From Primulina eburnea (taxonomy: Eukaryota > Streptophyta > Magnoliopsida > Lamiales > Gesneriaceae), in NCBI RefSeq assembly GCF_022965805.1, contig NC_133114.1, positions 6,716,261 through 6,780,260 on the forward strand: a stretch of DNA of 64,000 bases. The letters run 5' to 3'. The position numbers and the translations under genes were made by a program. The first letter of the stretch is position 1. Every line of letters begins with the position of its first letter. The notes under the pieces were generated by a model. It did no database searches, had not been told where the DNA came from, and saw only the letters and a program-made list of their open reading frames with translations. Below are positions 35,640-47,010 of this stretch, in pieces.

Positions 35640-35896
35640 CGCGCATGCAAGAAACCAAGTGGCTCGATATTCATTCAGCATGCGTCGCGCTCGGGCGGTA
35701 ATAAATTTCCGCCCGGGCGCGAGCTCGGCGCTCGGGCGGTTAAAACCTACCGCCCGGGCGCGGAAGGTTCTGTCTCGCACCAACATACTTGGCGCTCGGG
35801 CGGTCAAAAACTACCGCCCGGGCGCCACCTTCTCTGCCCGAACATTACCTTCTTGAACATTGGCGCTCGAGCGGTCATTTTCTATCGCTCGGGCGC
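35604..35896 (-). promoter_or_regulatory. Four GC-rich hairpins and TATA repeat of solo LTR
   Basis: Hairpins at 35687-35721, 35727-35762, 35790-35825 and 35861-35896 have GCGCTCGGGCGGT arms pairing with ACCGCCCGGGCGC around 7-9 nt. On the minus strand they precede an alternating (TA)n run at 35604-35636 about 50 bp away, which could serve as the TATA region. Confidence 0.72.
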
Positions 35897-36027
35897 CACT
35901 AATTCTGTCCAAGCATTACACCCGTCGCGTAAAATCTCATTTCGTGTCCCGATTAATCCTTTCGTAATTATATCAAATTATAAATCAATAATCACAGATC
36001 ACTAGGATTAAATTTCCGAGCATTACA

Positions 36028-37711
36028 TATATAGAGGAGAACTTTGCACGAACATGATATTTAAAGATAAAAAGCATTTGATAGCAGTAGTTAAGGACTT
36101 TTCGGTTAGAGTTGCTCGACGTGAATATCAATTTGTGGAGAGTACAAAGACTTTGTGGAAAGTTCGTTGTAAAAATAAATATTCAAATATCAACTGTAGG
36201 TGGGTTCTTCGTGCATCGTTAAAATTAAAATTGGGGTATTTCAACAAAATGTGGTGGTCCACATACATGTATGTCTAGCCATGTGGGGTTAGACCACCAT
36301 AACTTGGACAAAAATATGATTGCAAAAACACTTGTCGGTATTGTTCGGTGTGATCCTTCGTGTGAGATTAAATATGTTATCCAACTTGTCAAAGATCGAT
36401 ATAATTATCAAATCGCATATGTTAAGGCATGGTACAGTTTAAAGCGGTCGGTGGAAAATGTATATACTACATGGAAGAGTTCAGTACGTCTTTTGCCAAG
36501 GTATATGGGTGCTCTTGTGAAGTACAATCCAGGACTATTGTAGAGTGGAACCATTTACCGAGATACAATTCTGAATTGAAGATGTTAAACTACGTGTTTT
36601 GGGCCTTCCGACCATGTACAGATGGGTTCGGTCATTTTCGAAAAATAATTAGTATTGATGGTACTCATTTATACACGAAGTATAAGCACGAGATGCTTAT
36701 AGCTGTGGGTTTAGATGCAAATAACCAAATCTTACCCTTAGCATTTGCCATAGTCGATGATGAAACATACGACTCCTGTAAATGGTTTTTGGAACTTCTA
36801 TGCAGTATGTGGTTCGAGGATCCACAGGTGTGTGCCTTATCTCCGATAGACATCGTGGAATCATTAATGCTGTTAGGAGATACACGATTTTAGACATCCA
36901 CGTGGCATACATAGTTTTTGTCTTAGACACATATGTTCTAATTTCAATACACATTTAAAAAATGTGCACCTAAAAATCAATGTTCGAAAGCAGGCACACA
37001 ACATCAAATACGTAAATTTGATGCCATCATAGATGAAATTAAAAATCTCGAATCGAGAGCTTTTGTTTATCTCTCTGAAATCGATAAACACAAATGGGCT
37101 CTTGCTCACGATGGGGGATGGAGACGTGGTGTTATGACGACCAACATGTCAGAGTGTCTTAATTCTCTTCTGAAGGGTGCTCGTTGACTTCCTGTATCAG
37201 TGTTAGTTCAGTTGACATTCAATCGTTGTGTGCAGTATTTCATCGATCGTATCACACGAACTCAACGTATGATTAAGAGCAATCAGCCTTGGCCTGATTT
37301 CTCTTTTCGACTATACGAGAAATGGTCTTCGAGATCTAGTGAACACACTGTTGTTTGTACCAAGATTAGAGACCAATCGTCATCTGTTGTTACGGGGGGC
37401 GACAAGGTCGTGGTGAACATGTACAAGTTGTGACCCTCAGTCTTAATGAATGCTCATACGGAAAATGGACTATCTTTGGAATTCCGTGTTCATATGCAAT
37501 ATGTACCGCCAAATTGTATGGATTAGATCCTACACAATTTGTACAACGTTGGTTTCAGATGAGTGAATACGTAGACACGTACGAGGGAAGATTTCGTCCA
37601 ATTGCTGATGAGGAATATTGGGATGAACCAAAATTCGAATTGTGTCACAACTCGAATAGGCGTCAAAGAAGGAGAAAAAGGAGAGACCGAACTTCAAGAA
37701 TCATAAATTAG
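36028..37711 (+). pseudogene. MULE transposase, DNA-binding, catalytic and SWIM regions
   Basis: It opens with the MuDR-type DNA-binding domain (MIFKDKKHLIAVVKDFS). The catalytic MULE domain follows (ISIDGTHLY, AFAIVDDETYDSCKWF, then ISDRHRGIINAV in a shifted frame). The tail ends in a SWIM-like segment (CSYGKWTIFGIPCSYAICT). Frameshifts lie near 36265, 36530 and 36820. A TGA at 37185-37187 probably derives from CGA. The SWIM zinc finger has lost two ligands: the expected CSCG and CSHA read CSYG and CSYA. It is a non-functional copy whose 5' half is at 8384-9132. Confidence 0.88.
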
Positions 37712-38386
37712 ATGGACCAGCCTTCCACACGAGAAAGGCAACACATCCAGCGAGAAAACTCAACACAACAATGTCGTAATCAGAACATGTAAAGGTTATT
37801 TTTTAATCTTTTAATTTTATATTTCATTCATCATGAAAAATAATCTGTTATTTAAGTGTTTACGTGTTCATTGGTTGCATGTTTGAATGAACACTATGAA
37901 ATTCAATGTGTTACAATTGTAATTGTATGTTTTTCCTTGTATCTTGCTAATTCTTATATGTTAATCGAACATTTTGTTTGTTTAAATTGGATCGTATGTC
38001 ATATGTTGTTTTAATTTAGGTATCTATGTAAAGTCATCTCGTTCTGTATTTTAGATTGTGTATCAACAAATATATATTTATCATCATTGTTTCCTAATTA
38101 TAGATTGTGTATCAACAAATATATATTTATCATATTATATTTAACACCTACTTATTTTATTTATTATAGAAACACAATCTAATGTCGTTAGTTAAAAAAA
38201 CAAATAAATTATTTAAAACTCAAAACAAATAGATTTACTTGTATTCAATATACATAACTTATACATTCAAATATTTTATTTTTTCTTCCTACCCAAATGA
38301 TTTCCAGTCCCACAATCCCGTGGCTTTGGGATTCGTTTACTTTTACGCACCAACTGTGGGGCTTCAACTTATTCTTCTACATCTTT
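37712..38386. other. AT-rich spacer between convergent MULE genes
   Basis: No ORF or structural RNA is visible. A direct repeat of about 34 bp (TAGATTGTGTATCAACAAA...) occurs at about 38054 and 38102. It probably holds the 3' ends of the transposase and PMD transcription units. Confidence 0.6.
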
Positions 38387-40800
38387 TTATTCATTAACAT
38401 TCACTTGAACGTTGGCAGACACGTTCATATCAATGTTCAGGGGAACATGTGATTGAGGATGAGAATAACCGAAGTATGAAATTGTTGATATGTTATAATT
38501 TGGGCGGGTTTCTTCGTACTGCTGGAGATGACAGTCAAATAAGAGTTCCGTAAAAGAAGGTTCGTAAGCTTTCTGTGGAGTTTGAAATTCATTATCCGTT
38601 CGCGAAGTACCTAACCCAAAAGAAACATTTAAAGAATCCTTATTTGGACAATTAGCATACGAGGAAGGCACAGTATAGGAATGAAATGGAGCTCGAAATA
38701 CAAAATCTCCATGCAAAGTACCCTCTCCTGAAAGTTAAAAAAATATGATGTTGAATAAGAACGTGGAGGTGAATATATACATATACTTCGATAATAAAAA
38801 GAAATTGCGTTGATATTTTAAAATGTACCATGTGAAGTGGGAGCCCAACCGAGAGTTACGGGCAACTGTGTAGTCGCGAAGGATCATAAACTAAAGGTGA
38901 AATAAATATATTGTTGAATAAGAACATGAATGTGAATTTAAACAAAGTAGTTAGATAATAAAAACATGTACCATGTGAGGTGTGAGGCCAAGATAGAGTC
39001 GTGGGAGATTGTATACTCATGCTTTGTCGCCAGTCAGGAGTCGAGAATGATGGTTCATCGTCTACATCATCATCTCTCAGCCGTAGCCTTCTGTTTGAAG
39101 ACATATCATGATGATGTTGTTGCTCAGGTGTTCTGAAGTACATTTCATACAGTAACTCACCGGTCTGGATAGTATTTTTAACAACTTGGTCTAATGCTCT
39201 ACGCGGTTGAATGTCAACAAAGAGTCCTCCAAACAAATTCTTTAAAATTGATGCCTCATCTTTCTAATATAAAATAAAAATAAGAAACTTATCGAACACA
39301 CGCATAATAAATTGTAATAGAATAATGCAAAGTGTTGAAAATAAATTGTTTAACAAGCACTTACCACAATACGTCTGAAATATGCATCTCCGGGCTGATA
39401 ACCATAATCGATTTGTTGAGACTCGATAGGAGATATGAAACGTTGAGTTATAGAATCATACCATGTCTCATAATCATATCTCATGCTATAATTTTCAACC
39501 AAATCACTCTCAACAATCAGATTATGACGATTTTCCCACGCATCCACCATCAGTCTATGATGTTTAACCCAATCGTAATTTTTGTGTCCTCGTCTTGAGC
39601 ATTCATGTAAATGATCTCCATCAGGTGATGATATTGGAATGTTTTGTGACATTCCAAATTGTCGAAGAACTCGATTTGGGCGATGAATCTCCACAATGTG
39701 AAAACATATCAATGGGCACGTACTTCGCCAGAGAGTGGGATGTCTACATTCTAAGGGCAATGACAAAACATCCATAGCTTCGAGGTCATAAACAAGCCAT
39801 TTGAACTACAAATAATGAAAAAACGAATCATGTACCCAAGTGATAATATATGACATATACGAAATTTATATTTTATGTAATGTAAACACCTGCAAATCTC
39901 CCATCTTGTCAAGTACATCACGAATGATTCGCACAGAATGTGTAGGTGTATGTGTCCACGTGATGTACTTGACAAGATGTGAGTTTAATAAATGTGTATG
40001 AAAAGGAATATTTATTGAAAAAAATTTGTAATAAATATACCTGCAATATGTATAAAGAGCCTGCGATTTCTTGTTTGCTTGACCCAGATGCGGAACACAA
40101 TTCATGATATAAATATGCAAGTACAACACTTTCACAACTATAACTTCGAACCTTATGCATATCTTGCAGAAAATGCAAGTACAAAAGTTTGACCGTACAA
40201 CCTTCAGAATCAGGTAACATACAACCACTGATAACCAACATCGCAACACATCGGGAGTATTGTGCCACTTCTATGTCTGTACTGTTTTCATCAATTACTG
40301 TTTGTGTACAATGTAAGTAAAGAGTAGTCAACTTTAAACTATTGGATCTGAAGTTTGCCTGAAGTGGCATAAAACCTAACCATTCATAACGATAAACCTG
40401 TCATACACTAAACTTGCAAGATACATCAGTCCTGATGATAGGATCACCATCAACATTTAGCCCCCAAATTAACGCAACATCTTGTAGCGTAATTGTGGCC
40501 TCGCCAACTCGCAGGTGGAAAGTATGAGTTTCTCGCTCCATCGTTCCACAAGAGCGGTTATCAAATGATTATCATAAACACAATCACCACATAAGAGGAT
40601 GTCGTAAAAGCCCATTTTGTTTAGACATGATCGGACACGATGGTGTAGTATACCACTTTTCCACAATTCTCAAATTAAATTATTTGATCGACGCACTCTT
40701 AGGTGTTATCCAAGTTGTTAGGCGTAATAAAATTAGATATATGTGTTTGTTGCTGATAAAAAACAGTAGGATCCACAGGTCCAGCATGTAACGACTTCCT
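38387..40800 (-). pseudogene. Plant mobile domain (MAIN-like) gene in the MULE
   Basis: Minus-strand pieces in order: HAGPVDPTVFY near 40780; MGFYDILLCGD and ALVERW (40666 leftward); the diagnostic [23 protein letters not shown]; 39918-40370 (IEVAQYSRCVAMLVIS); an exon with SVRIIRDVLDKMGDLQ ending near 39893; 39350-39805 (FKWLVYDLEAMDV, VEIHRPNRVLRQFG); and a low-complexity C-terminus (38387-39236). Probable introns lie between these. Frameshifts and stops (for example in the first segment and near 40400) mark it as dead. A segment expected after SLYILQ appears to be missing. PMD proteins (MAIN/MAIL1) act in gene and transposon silencing, and transposon-borne forms are known. It faces the transposase tail to tail, as mudrA and mudrB do in maize MuDR. 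Confidence 0.8.
39902..39979. repeat. 21-bp perfect inverted repeat inside PMD exon
   Basis: CATCTTGTCAAGTACATCACG (arms 39902-39922 and 39959-39979, 36-nt loop) is perfectly inverted. One arm is the codons for RDVLDKM; the other is an inverted copy placed where the previous exon should be. Confidence 0.9.
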
Positions 40801-40825
40801 ATAATCAATAATAAGAATAATAATA

Positions 40826-40860
<35 letters not shown>

Positions 40861-41596
40861 CACAATATTTTATAAAAAAACGACTACAATATCAATTGTC
40901 AGAAATATCAATTATCAAAAGAATTATAATATAAAATATTAACTTCTAGTATAAAATAATAAATACATTAAAAATAGTATTTTTACAATCTGCGAGTTTT
41001 GGAAATATCAAGTTATTTTAATAATAAAAATTTAAATACATACACAGATTTAAATTTTTGAATCTATCTTAAAAAATTAATTGAATCTAACATTAGTATA
41101 GTTAATAATAACGATTGAAAAATGTATTTTATTAAAATATTTCAGAATTTACTTTCTATTATTATTTTTTAAAAAACAAAAGTCACGGTTTTTTAAGACA
41201 AATAAGTTGACAAAAATATAAATACAAAACATATTATATTTAAAATTAGTTTTATCCTAACATATTATTATAAAAACATTATAAAAATTAATAATAACCA
41301 ACAAAATAAACATATAACACTATCGTGGCTCATAATTAACGGATATCGTATTTTTTTTAAAAATAATTATTCAAGTTAAAAAAATTTATAATCAAACATA
41401 TGTCAATAATTAATAAGAATCTGTTTTTTAAAAATAAAAAAAAAAATCATATCACTCTAACACCTGAATTACAATTAAATTTTTTTTAACGTTTTTTGTA
41501 AAATTTAAAAAATTCAAAGATACATATGTCAATAATTAATAAAACTTCATATTATTCTTTACGTATGATGGTTCTTCAGAAACAATTTTTTTTTTC
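40801..41596. other. AT-rich region with (ATT)n microsatellite
   Basis: Upstream side of the PMD gene. (ATT)n occupies about 40827-40858. The rest is low-complexity AT-rich sequence with no ORF or hairpin I can support. Confidence 0.6.
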
Positions 41597-42622
41597 AAGT
41601 CACGCCTATTCAATTATCGAGACTTGTATTCTTGCTTTAAATTTATTTATTTTTATTAAGCAAGTCACGACCATTTAATTGGCATGACTTGCTTAATTGT
41701 TTTTAAGCGTGACTTGATTTAAAAAATTTTAATTTTTTTTTAAAAAATTATATATAAAAGCAAGTCACGCCCAATTAATAGACGTGACTTGCATTAATTT
41801 TTTTTAAAAAAATTAAGCATGTCACGCCCAATTAATGGGCATGACTTGCTTTTACATATTTTTTAAAAGACTTTTAAGCAACTCACACCCAGTTAATTAG
41901 CGTGACATGCTTTATAAAAATATTAAACAAGTCCGAACATCTCATTGGATTATATTTTAAACATTTCCTAAACAAATAACAATAATAATGATAAGCTTAT
42001 CATAATAAATGATTTTTAAATATCTTTATAAAAATTATAATAATTATAATTGCCAAAAATTTAAATCAGGAGAACATATAAATTATATTTTAACATAGAT
42101 AATAATATTTTTTATAAATTTAATACTTAACATAATAATTATATTAACATACATACCTTATATTGATGATTGAATCAAAATTTACCTGTAAAAAAAATTA
42201 AAATTAACTCAAAAATTTGAGTCAATCCAATAAACAAATTGCATAAGAAAATTAAGGCAACTTATTCGAGATGAATGAGAAAAACTTAAAACACAACTCT
42301 TCGTAGTATATAGGCAAAGTAGACGGATGCTTTCAAAAAAGATAGAATACATGGCTTTACAGGCCTTTCACTACCATCCAATTATCAATAAATAAAGATC
42401 ACATGGCTTTCTAGCCTTTGACCATCTTTTTTACATTATATCGATAGACGATACAAATTTATTTCTTTTAAATAATTAAATTAAAATTTTCTAACATTTT
42501 TTAATCAAAGAAAAGAATTATATGTCAATCAAGTAATGCCCTAAAACTTGATTTTTTTTTAAAAAAATATTATGCAAGTCATGTCATCTCATTTGGCGTG
42601 ACTTGTATTAAAAAAAATATTA

Positions 42623-43504
42623 GGGCATCCACAATGGTGGATATAATACATGCCAAGTCATCCAAATATCATCTCCATCTAAATATTCACCACTACACAC
42701 AATTGATTTTTGTGTGACAACAATACCCGGTTAAATTTGTAACCGGGTATTGCAATTTTTTTTAAAATTTTCAAGCCAGCGTGAGTTTCACGCTGAATTG
42801 AGACACGTGCGTGCAGTGCACTCACGCGTCAAACACATGTAGTGGACAATTAAATAGAATATGGGGTGGATCCAAATCGACCAAGCTTGGATCGACCAAA
42901 ACAAAACATTAGTCGACCAAAAACATTGGTCGACCAACAATTGGTCGACCAAACAATTGGTGACCAATGGTCACCAATTGTTTTGGTCGACCAATTGTTG
43001 GTGGTCGACGAATCACCAATTGTTTTGGTCGACCATGTATTTTCTGTTTTCATGTTTTTTTTAGTATCTTCGTGAATTACTAATTTTCAATTATTATTAT
43101 TATAAATGTTGTTTTATGGTTTGTAATTTTTTATTATTAATGTTATAAATATTGTTTTGTAGTAAATTAGTTTTGTATAGTTCGTTATAAATTTTTTATT
43201 TTTCTAATATTTATTTTGTTATAAATTAGTTATTCAAAATTAATCGTTATAAATTTTCTAGTTTTATATTTCAATAAAAATATAATACTAAATAATAGAT
43301 AAAAGTAATTAAAGTGGCTAAATGATTTTATTTAAATGAAAATAAAATATTAATTAAAGTGACAGTAGGACCTATAAATATTTGGTTGATGTGATATTTG
43401 GTTGTGAAATATGAGATATTTGAGCAGGGAAATATTTGATTGATGATGTGGATTATGGGGTCCACAAATATTTAAAGAAAATATTTTTCATATTGTGGAT
43501 GGCC
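42623..43504. mobile_element. MITE, 882 bp, with 13-bp terminal inverted repeats
   Basis: Ends GGGCATCCACAAT and (reverse complement) GGCCATCCACAAT are inverted with one mismatch. Flanks are TTA (42620-42622) and TTG (43505-43507), a near 3-bp duplication, which would suit a PIF/Harbinger-like (Tourist) MITE. It has no transposase and carries a large GGTCGACC palindrome. Confidence 0.7.
42890..43036. repeat. Large palindrome built of TTGGTCGACCAA
   Basis: Centred near 42969 on CAATTGGTGACCA-A-TGGTCACCAATTG, with outward arms of repeated GGTCGACCAA. The arms match over about 70 bp each with small indels. ORFs predicted on both strands here are by-products of the symmetry. Confidence 0.85.
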
Positions 43505-43590
43505 TTGTGCAGCTTTAATATTGCATGTGCTTGTTGCAGCTTTTGCCTTTAATTCAGGTGATGAGACGTAAAATAATTAAAGCAATTCAC

Positions 43591-43636
<46 letters not shown>
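43591..43636. repeat. (TAT)n microsatellite
   Basis: About fifteen uninterrupted TAT/ATT triplets. Confidence 0.9.
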
Positions 43637-43637
<1 letters not shown>

Positions 43638-44092
43638 GTATTATTTTAGAAAAAGGAAAATGTAAGTCACGCCTATTTAATTGGCGTGACTTACTTTAAA
43701 AAAAAATTATTAAGCAAGTACATTTGGAATGGCGTGACTTGCTTTATTAAAAAAAATAAGCAAGTCACGCCATCTGAGATGACGTTACTTTGACATTCTA
43801 TTATACTTTATTTTATTAAATTATTATAGAATGTGGTATAAACGGTTATAAAAAGCGTGTGTGTCTATATATATGGTGGCTTTTTCACAGTTTACCGTGA
43901 AAAAAAATTGAATAAATAACAGTATGCGGGAGAAGGTTAATAATATACCGTATCAAGTCATTCCAAATGATGTGTTTTAGATCAAAAAATCACGCCATCT
44001 TAGATGATTAAAAAACAAGTCACGTCATCCAAGATGGCGTGAATTGATTTTTTAAAAAACCAAGTCACGACATCTTGGATGGTGTGACTTGA

Positions 44093-44239
44093 TTTTGTTT
44101 CTTTTTTTAATTAATAATTAGAATTTTGGTGGCAAAGTGATGGGATATCACGAGCCGATGACAGAGTGATGAGATGTATCAGTTCAATTAACACGCCCGG
44201 TTGAATGGCATGTGATAGGATCAGTTGACGTAACAAAAA
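44093..44239. other. Spacer before copia LTR
   Basis: No gene or repeat recognised. It ends in a run of A, so the target duplication of the adjacent element cannot be judged in this window. Confidence 0.5.
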
Positions 44240-45210
44240 TGTTTAGAAGGGGGGGGGGGGAGGGTTGAATAAACACTTATAATTAAAATTGTTCTTTAAT
44301 AATATTTGAGTTCAGTTTGGTGACAAACTGAATCTTGGAATCTTGTTGGTCAATAACAATCAGTTAAATTAGAGTAGTTGCGGAAAGTAACTGACTGAAA
44401 GATAGAATACGAAACTGAAAGAAATATGCAGGAGTTGTTTCTGGATGTTCGGAGAATTCAATTACTCCTACGTCATCCATTCTATCACAAGGTTAGGATA
44501 TTTACTAAAAGACTTTGATCGAGTACAACCCTTGTACAGACCCACTTCAGTTTGGACTTATCACTGCCAAAACTGAAACTCTTAGTTCTACACAATATTC
44601 TCAGTGCGTAACTGATCTTAACACTATTGAATCTAACAACTTTTAGAGAGTACTAGTAAGCTCAAATTGTAGCCTTGATTGCTACGAATAATTCAAATAC
44701 GGATGAGCTAAGATTTTGACTGAGTAACAGCAAGTTTAAGATTGAGTGATCGTCTCTCTGCTTTTCTGCTGTTCTTCAGTCATATTTATATACTTCTCTT
44801 TCAACAGGTAACTTTGATATGCATTTGAATTCTAGTATCCGTTGATTGCCACTTCATCATTCCTCGGGCAATATTCTCTTCATTGATTGTAATACGGCGT
44901 CTTAATTGCAATAGCTGAAATACGTTGTTCTATGCTGTAATGATTGAGGTGCGGCTTTCTATATTCAGTTGCTGTCTACTATGTCTTTTTGTCGGTTGTT
45001 CTTTCCGAGAAACATTCAGTTGAGATATGTTTTAACTGAAACTTATGCGGCTGAGTGTATTAACTAATCGGTTTCAAACTGATCACTTTTCTTCATTAGT
45101 TTAGCTGGTTTCAGTTGTTAAGTAATCAGTCGCGTCTTTAGCATATTCAGTTGTCTCATAATTCAGTTAGTTTCTTTAGTTTGTCAAACTCCGAAATTTG
45201 GTTTTCAACA
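44240..45210 (-). repeat. 3' LTR of second copia element (971 bp)
   Basis: Minus-strand start TGTTGAAAACC follows the polypurine tract AAAAAGGGAGAAAT (45211-45224), and the end is CCTTCTAAACA beside a run of G/C. The partner LTR is outside the window, so boundaries rest on TG...CA and the tract. Confidence 0.75.
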
Positions 45211-45582
45211 ATTTCTCCCTTTTTGGTGTTTGACAAAACTAAGCATATAGTAACTGAGGGATTGAACTCTTATAGACTGCTTCTTAACAAAAACTGTCTC
45301 AAAACAAACTGCTAGACTGCTAACTGCTCTTCAATGTTTCTTCTGACTATCTTCCCCTTTTTTGTCAAACTGAGCCATGTGAATAAATAATTATTGAACT
45401 TCAGTAGATAAGATGCCGACATCAGCTGAGATACTGGAGATGGCAGTAAGAACTGAGGTTTGCAGTGAGTCTATTTTGTTTGCAACAGATGTTTCTAATC
45501 ATTCAACTAGTTGATTGATCACATCTTGAGTAACGAAAAGAGCAGCAGTTGTAGCTTTGTTCTGCTTGTGTTCTATGGCATC

Positions 45583-47010
45583 TTAGAGTTCAGTTACAAC
45601 TTCTTGAATATTCTTCAGCTTTGCAAAAACAAAATCTTCGGATCCATTGAGCTTTACAGAATGATAGAATTGTGTTGACTGAATGGATTTGATGGCATCC
45701 ATTCTTTGATTCATATTTGTCTTGATGGTGTTGATTTCATCGAACAATGCTTCTGAATTTGAGATTTCAGGAGACATGACTCCTATATCTTCCTGATGTG
45801 GCACTTGTTCTGGTGGAGTGAAAATTATCATAGTGCGATCAGCCGTCTCTTCTTGACTTTGAGAGGAAGAAGGTTGATTTTGAGCATCAGAAACACTTTG
45901 TTCTAGAATAACAGGGTTATCTGTGGTAACTGCTATTGGAGAATCATGGGCTTGTTCTTCTGTTTGATCAACGGCTGAAACTTGGGGTGGTTATTCAGTT
46001 TGAAAGTTTTCAACATTAGGCAACTGCTCTTCCACGGATTCAGTAAGTGTTTCCTCTTGGTTCTGAGTGAGCATTTCAGTTTGCTCTTCAGTTTCAGATG
46101 TATCTCGCTGAACTATTTCTGGAGCAACAAGAAATTGAGCTTGTTCTGCGTTGTCAGAGAATTTAACATGTTCTTTAGCAACTGGAGATTGAACATGTTT
46201 TTCAGCAACAAGAGTTTGAACATGTTCTTCAGCGACAAGAGTTTGAACTGGGTCGTCAGATGTAATCAGAACTTCTTGTTCTGTTTGTTTAGTCAGGGGA
46301 TCAACTGATTCAAAATTTTGTGCTTCAGTTTGTGCTTCCTGAGCAACTGATTGAATGATTTCATCGATATTGGCGAAAGTCAGTTCGGCCTTAGAATACA
46401 GATGTTGATCCTCGGCTGTTGTTTGTGGAACTTCCTTGACTGATTTGTCAACAATGAGTTCTTCAGAGGATTCATTCTGCTGAGACGATGAAGGTTTGTA
46501 TTCCTCTGTTCCTAAAGATTTTTCTGGAAGAACAAGTTCTCGATCTTCTTCCCAAAACCTTATTTCCCTCTGTAGGCCACTAAGATCTGCATCCAGTTGA
46601 GTGAACACAGCTCTATCTTGATATGTAGTTGGCCCTGTGGGGTTGTAGTTTTCTTTCAACTTTCTAACCATCTTAGTCAGTTGAATAGCCCGTATTTGAT
46701 CAAAGAAATATTGTCTCCATTCCAGTGCTTGAATAATGGTAGAAGCTTTAACTACTCTCAAAACTATTTTTCCAGTTTAATAAACGTCTTCAGTTGGGAT
46801 TTGTGCTTCAATTTCTTGGCAAAAATTTCGGTCCTGAAGCTTTTCCAACGGTCAAAAGATGTGAGTTTTGATGTGGCAAATTTATTTACCTCTTCCCAAA
46901 TTATATCGATATGAGTTGAATGGCGTGAGATGGCCTTGGCTCCTCCTCAATTTTGCCTTTTCCCTTCTCCGTGGTTAGAATATGAGGAATTTGTAAGCCA
47001 GATTTTGTAG
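45583..47010 (-). pseudogene. Envelope-position extra ORF, C-terminal part
   Basis: It continues the ORF interrupted at 57385; the frame is preserved across the TGTAG duplication (…VEST then KSGLQIPH). It covers a Trp/charged region (WRQYFFDQI), a Glu/Gln-rich tract with three HVQxxVAxE repeats (around 46160-46250) and a C-terminal helical segment (45583-45831). Stops occur near 46911 and 46777 and at 45991-45993 (TAA, probably from CAA), with a frameshift between. No signal peptide or clear membrane segment is visible, so an envelope function is not supported. From memory it resembles hypothetical proteins of asterid genomes. Confidence 0.65.

Larger units (their letters stand above)
34308..36027 (-). 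repeat. Solo LTR of Tekay-like family, 5' part
   Basis: Minus-strand start TGTAATGCTCGG at 36027 parallels TGTAATGCCCGG at 6347, and stretches such as 35340-35440 align with 6880-6990 of that LTR. It contains four GC-rich hairpins, a (TA)n run and a minisatellite. Together with 9133-9744 it makes about 2.33 kb. Short ORFs at 35538-36005 lie in the hairpins and are not genes. Confidence 0.87.
41597..44092. repeat. Dispersed array of CAAGTCACGCC / GGCGTGACTTG palindromes
   Basis: About a dozen units of roughly 30-38 bp have arms CAAGTCACGCC and GGCGTGACTTG around a short AT-rich centre. Examples are 41659-41696, 41756-41796, 41816-41850, 41875-41912, 42574-42605, 43662-43690, 43758-43790, 44011-44045 and 44060-44092. 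They are separated by A/T tracts. Some arms are diverged by one to three bases. A MITE splits the array at 42623-43504. Confidence 0.75.

Noticed and set aside
35538..36005. ORFs on both strands in the solo LTR
   Set aside because: They are created by GC-rich hairpins and the (TA)n run, with no protein-like composition.
39332..39777. Plus-strand ORFs opposite the PMD gene
   Set aside because: They are complements of the recognisable PMD exon on the minus strand.
42690..42720. CACTACACACAATTGAT as the end of a CACTA transposon
   Set aside because: No matching inverted end or 3-bp duplication was found, and it lies inside the MITE.
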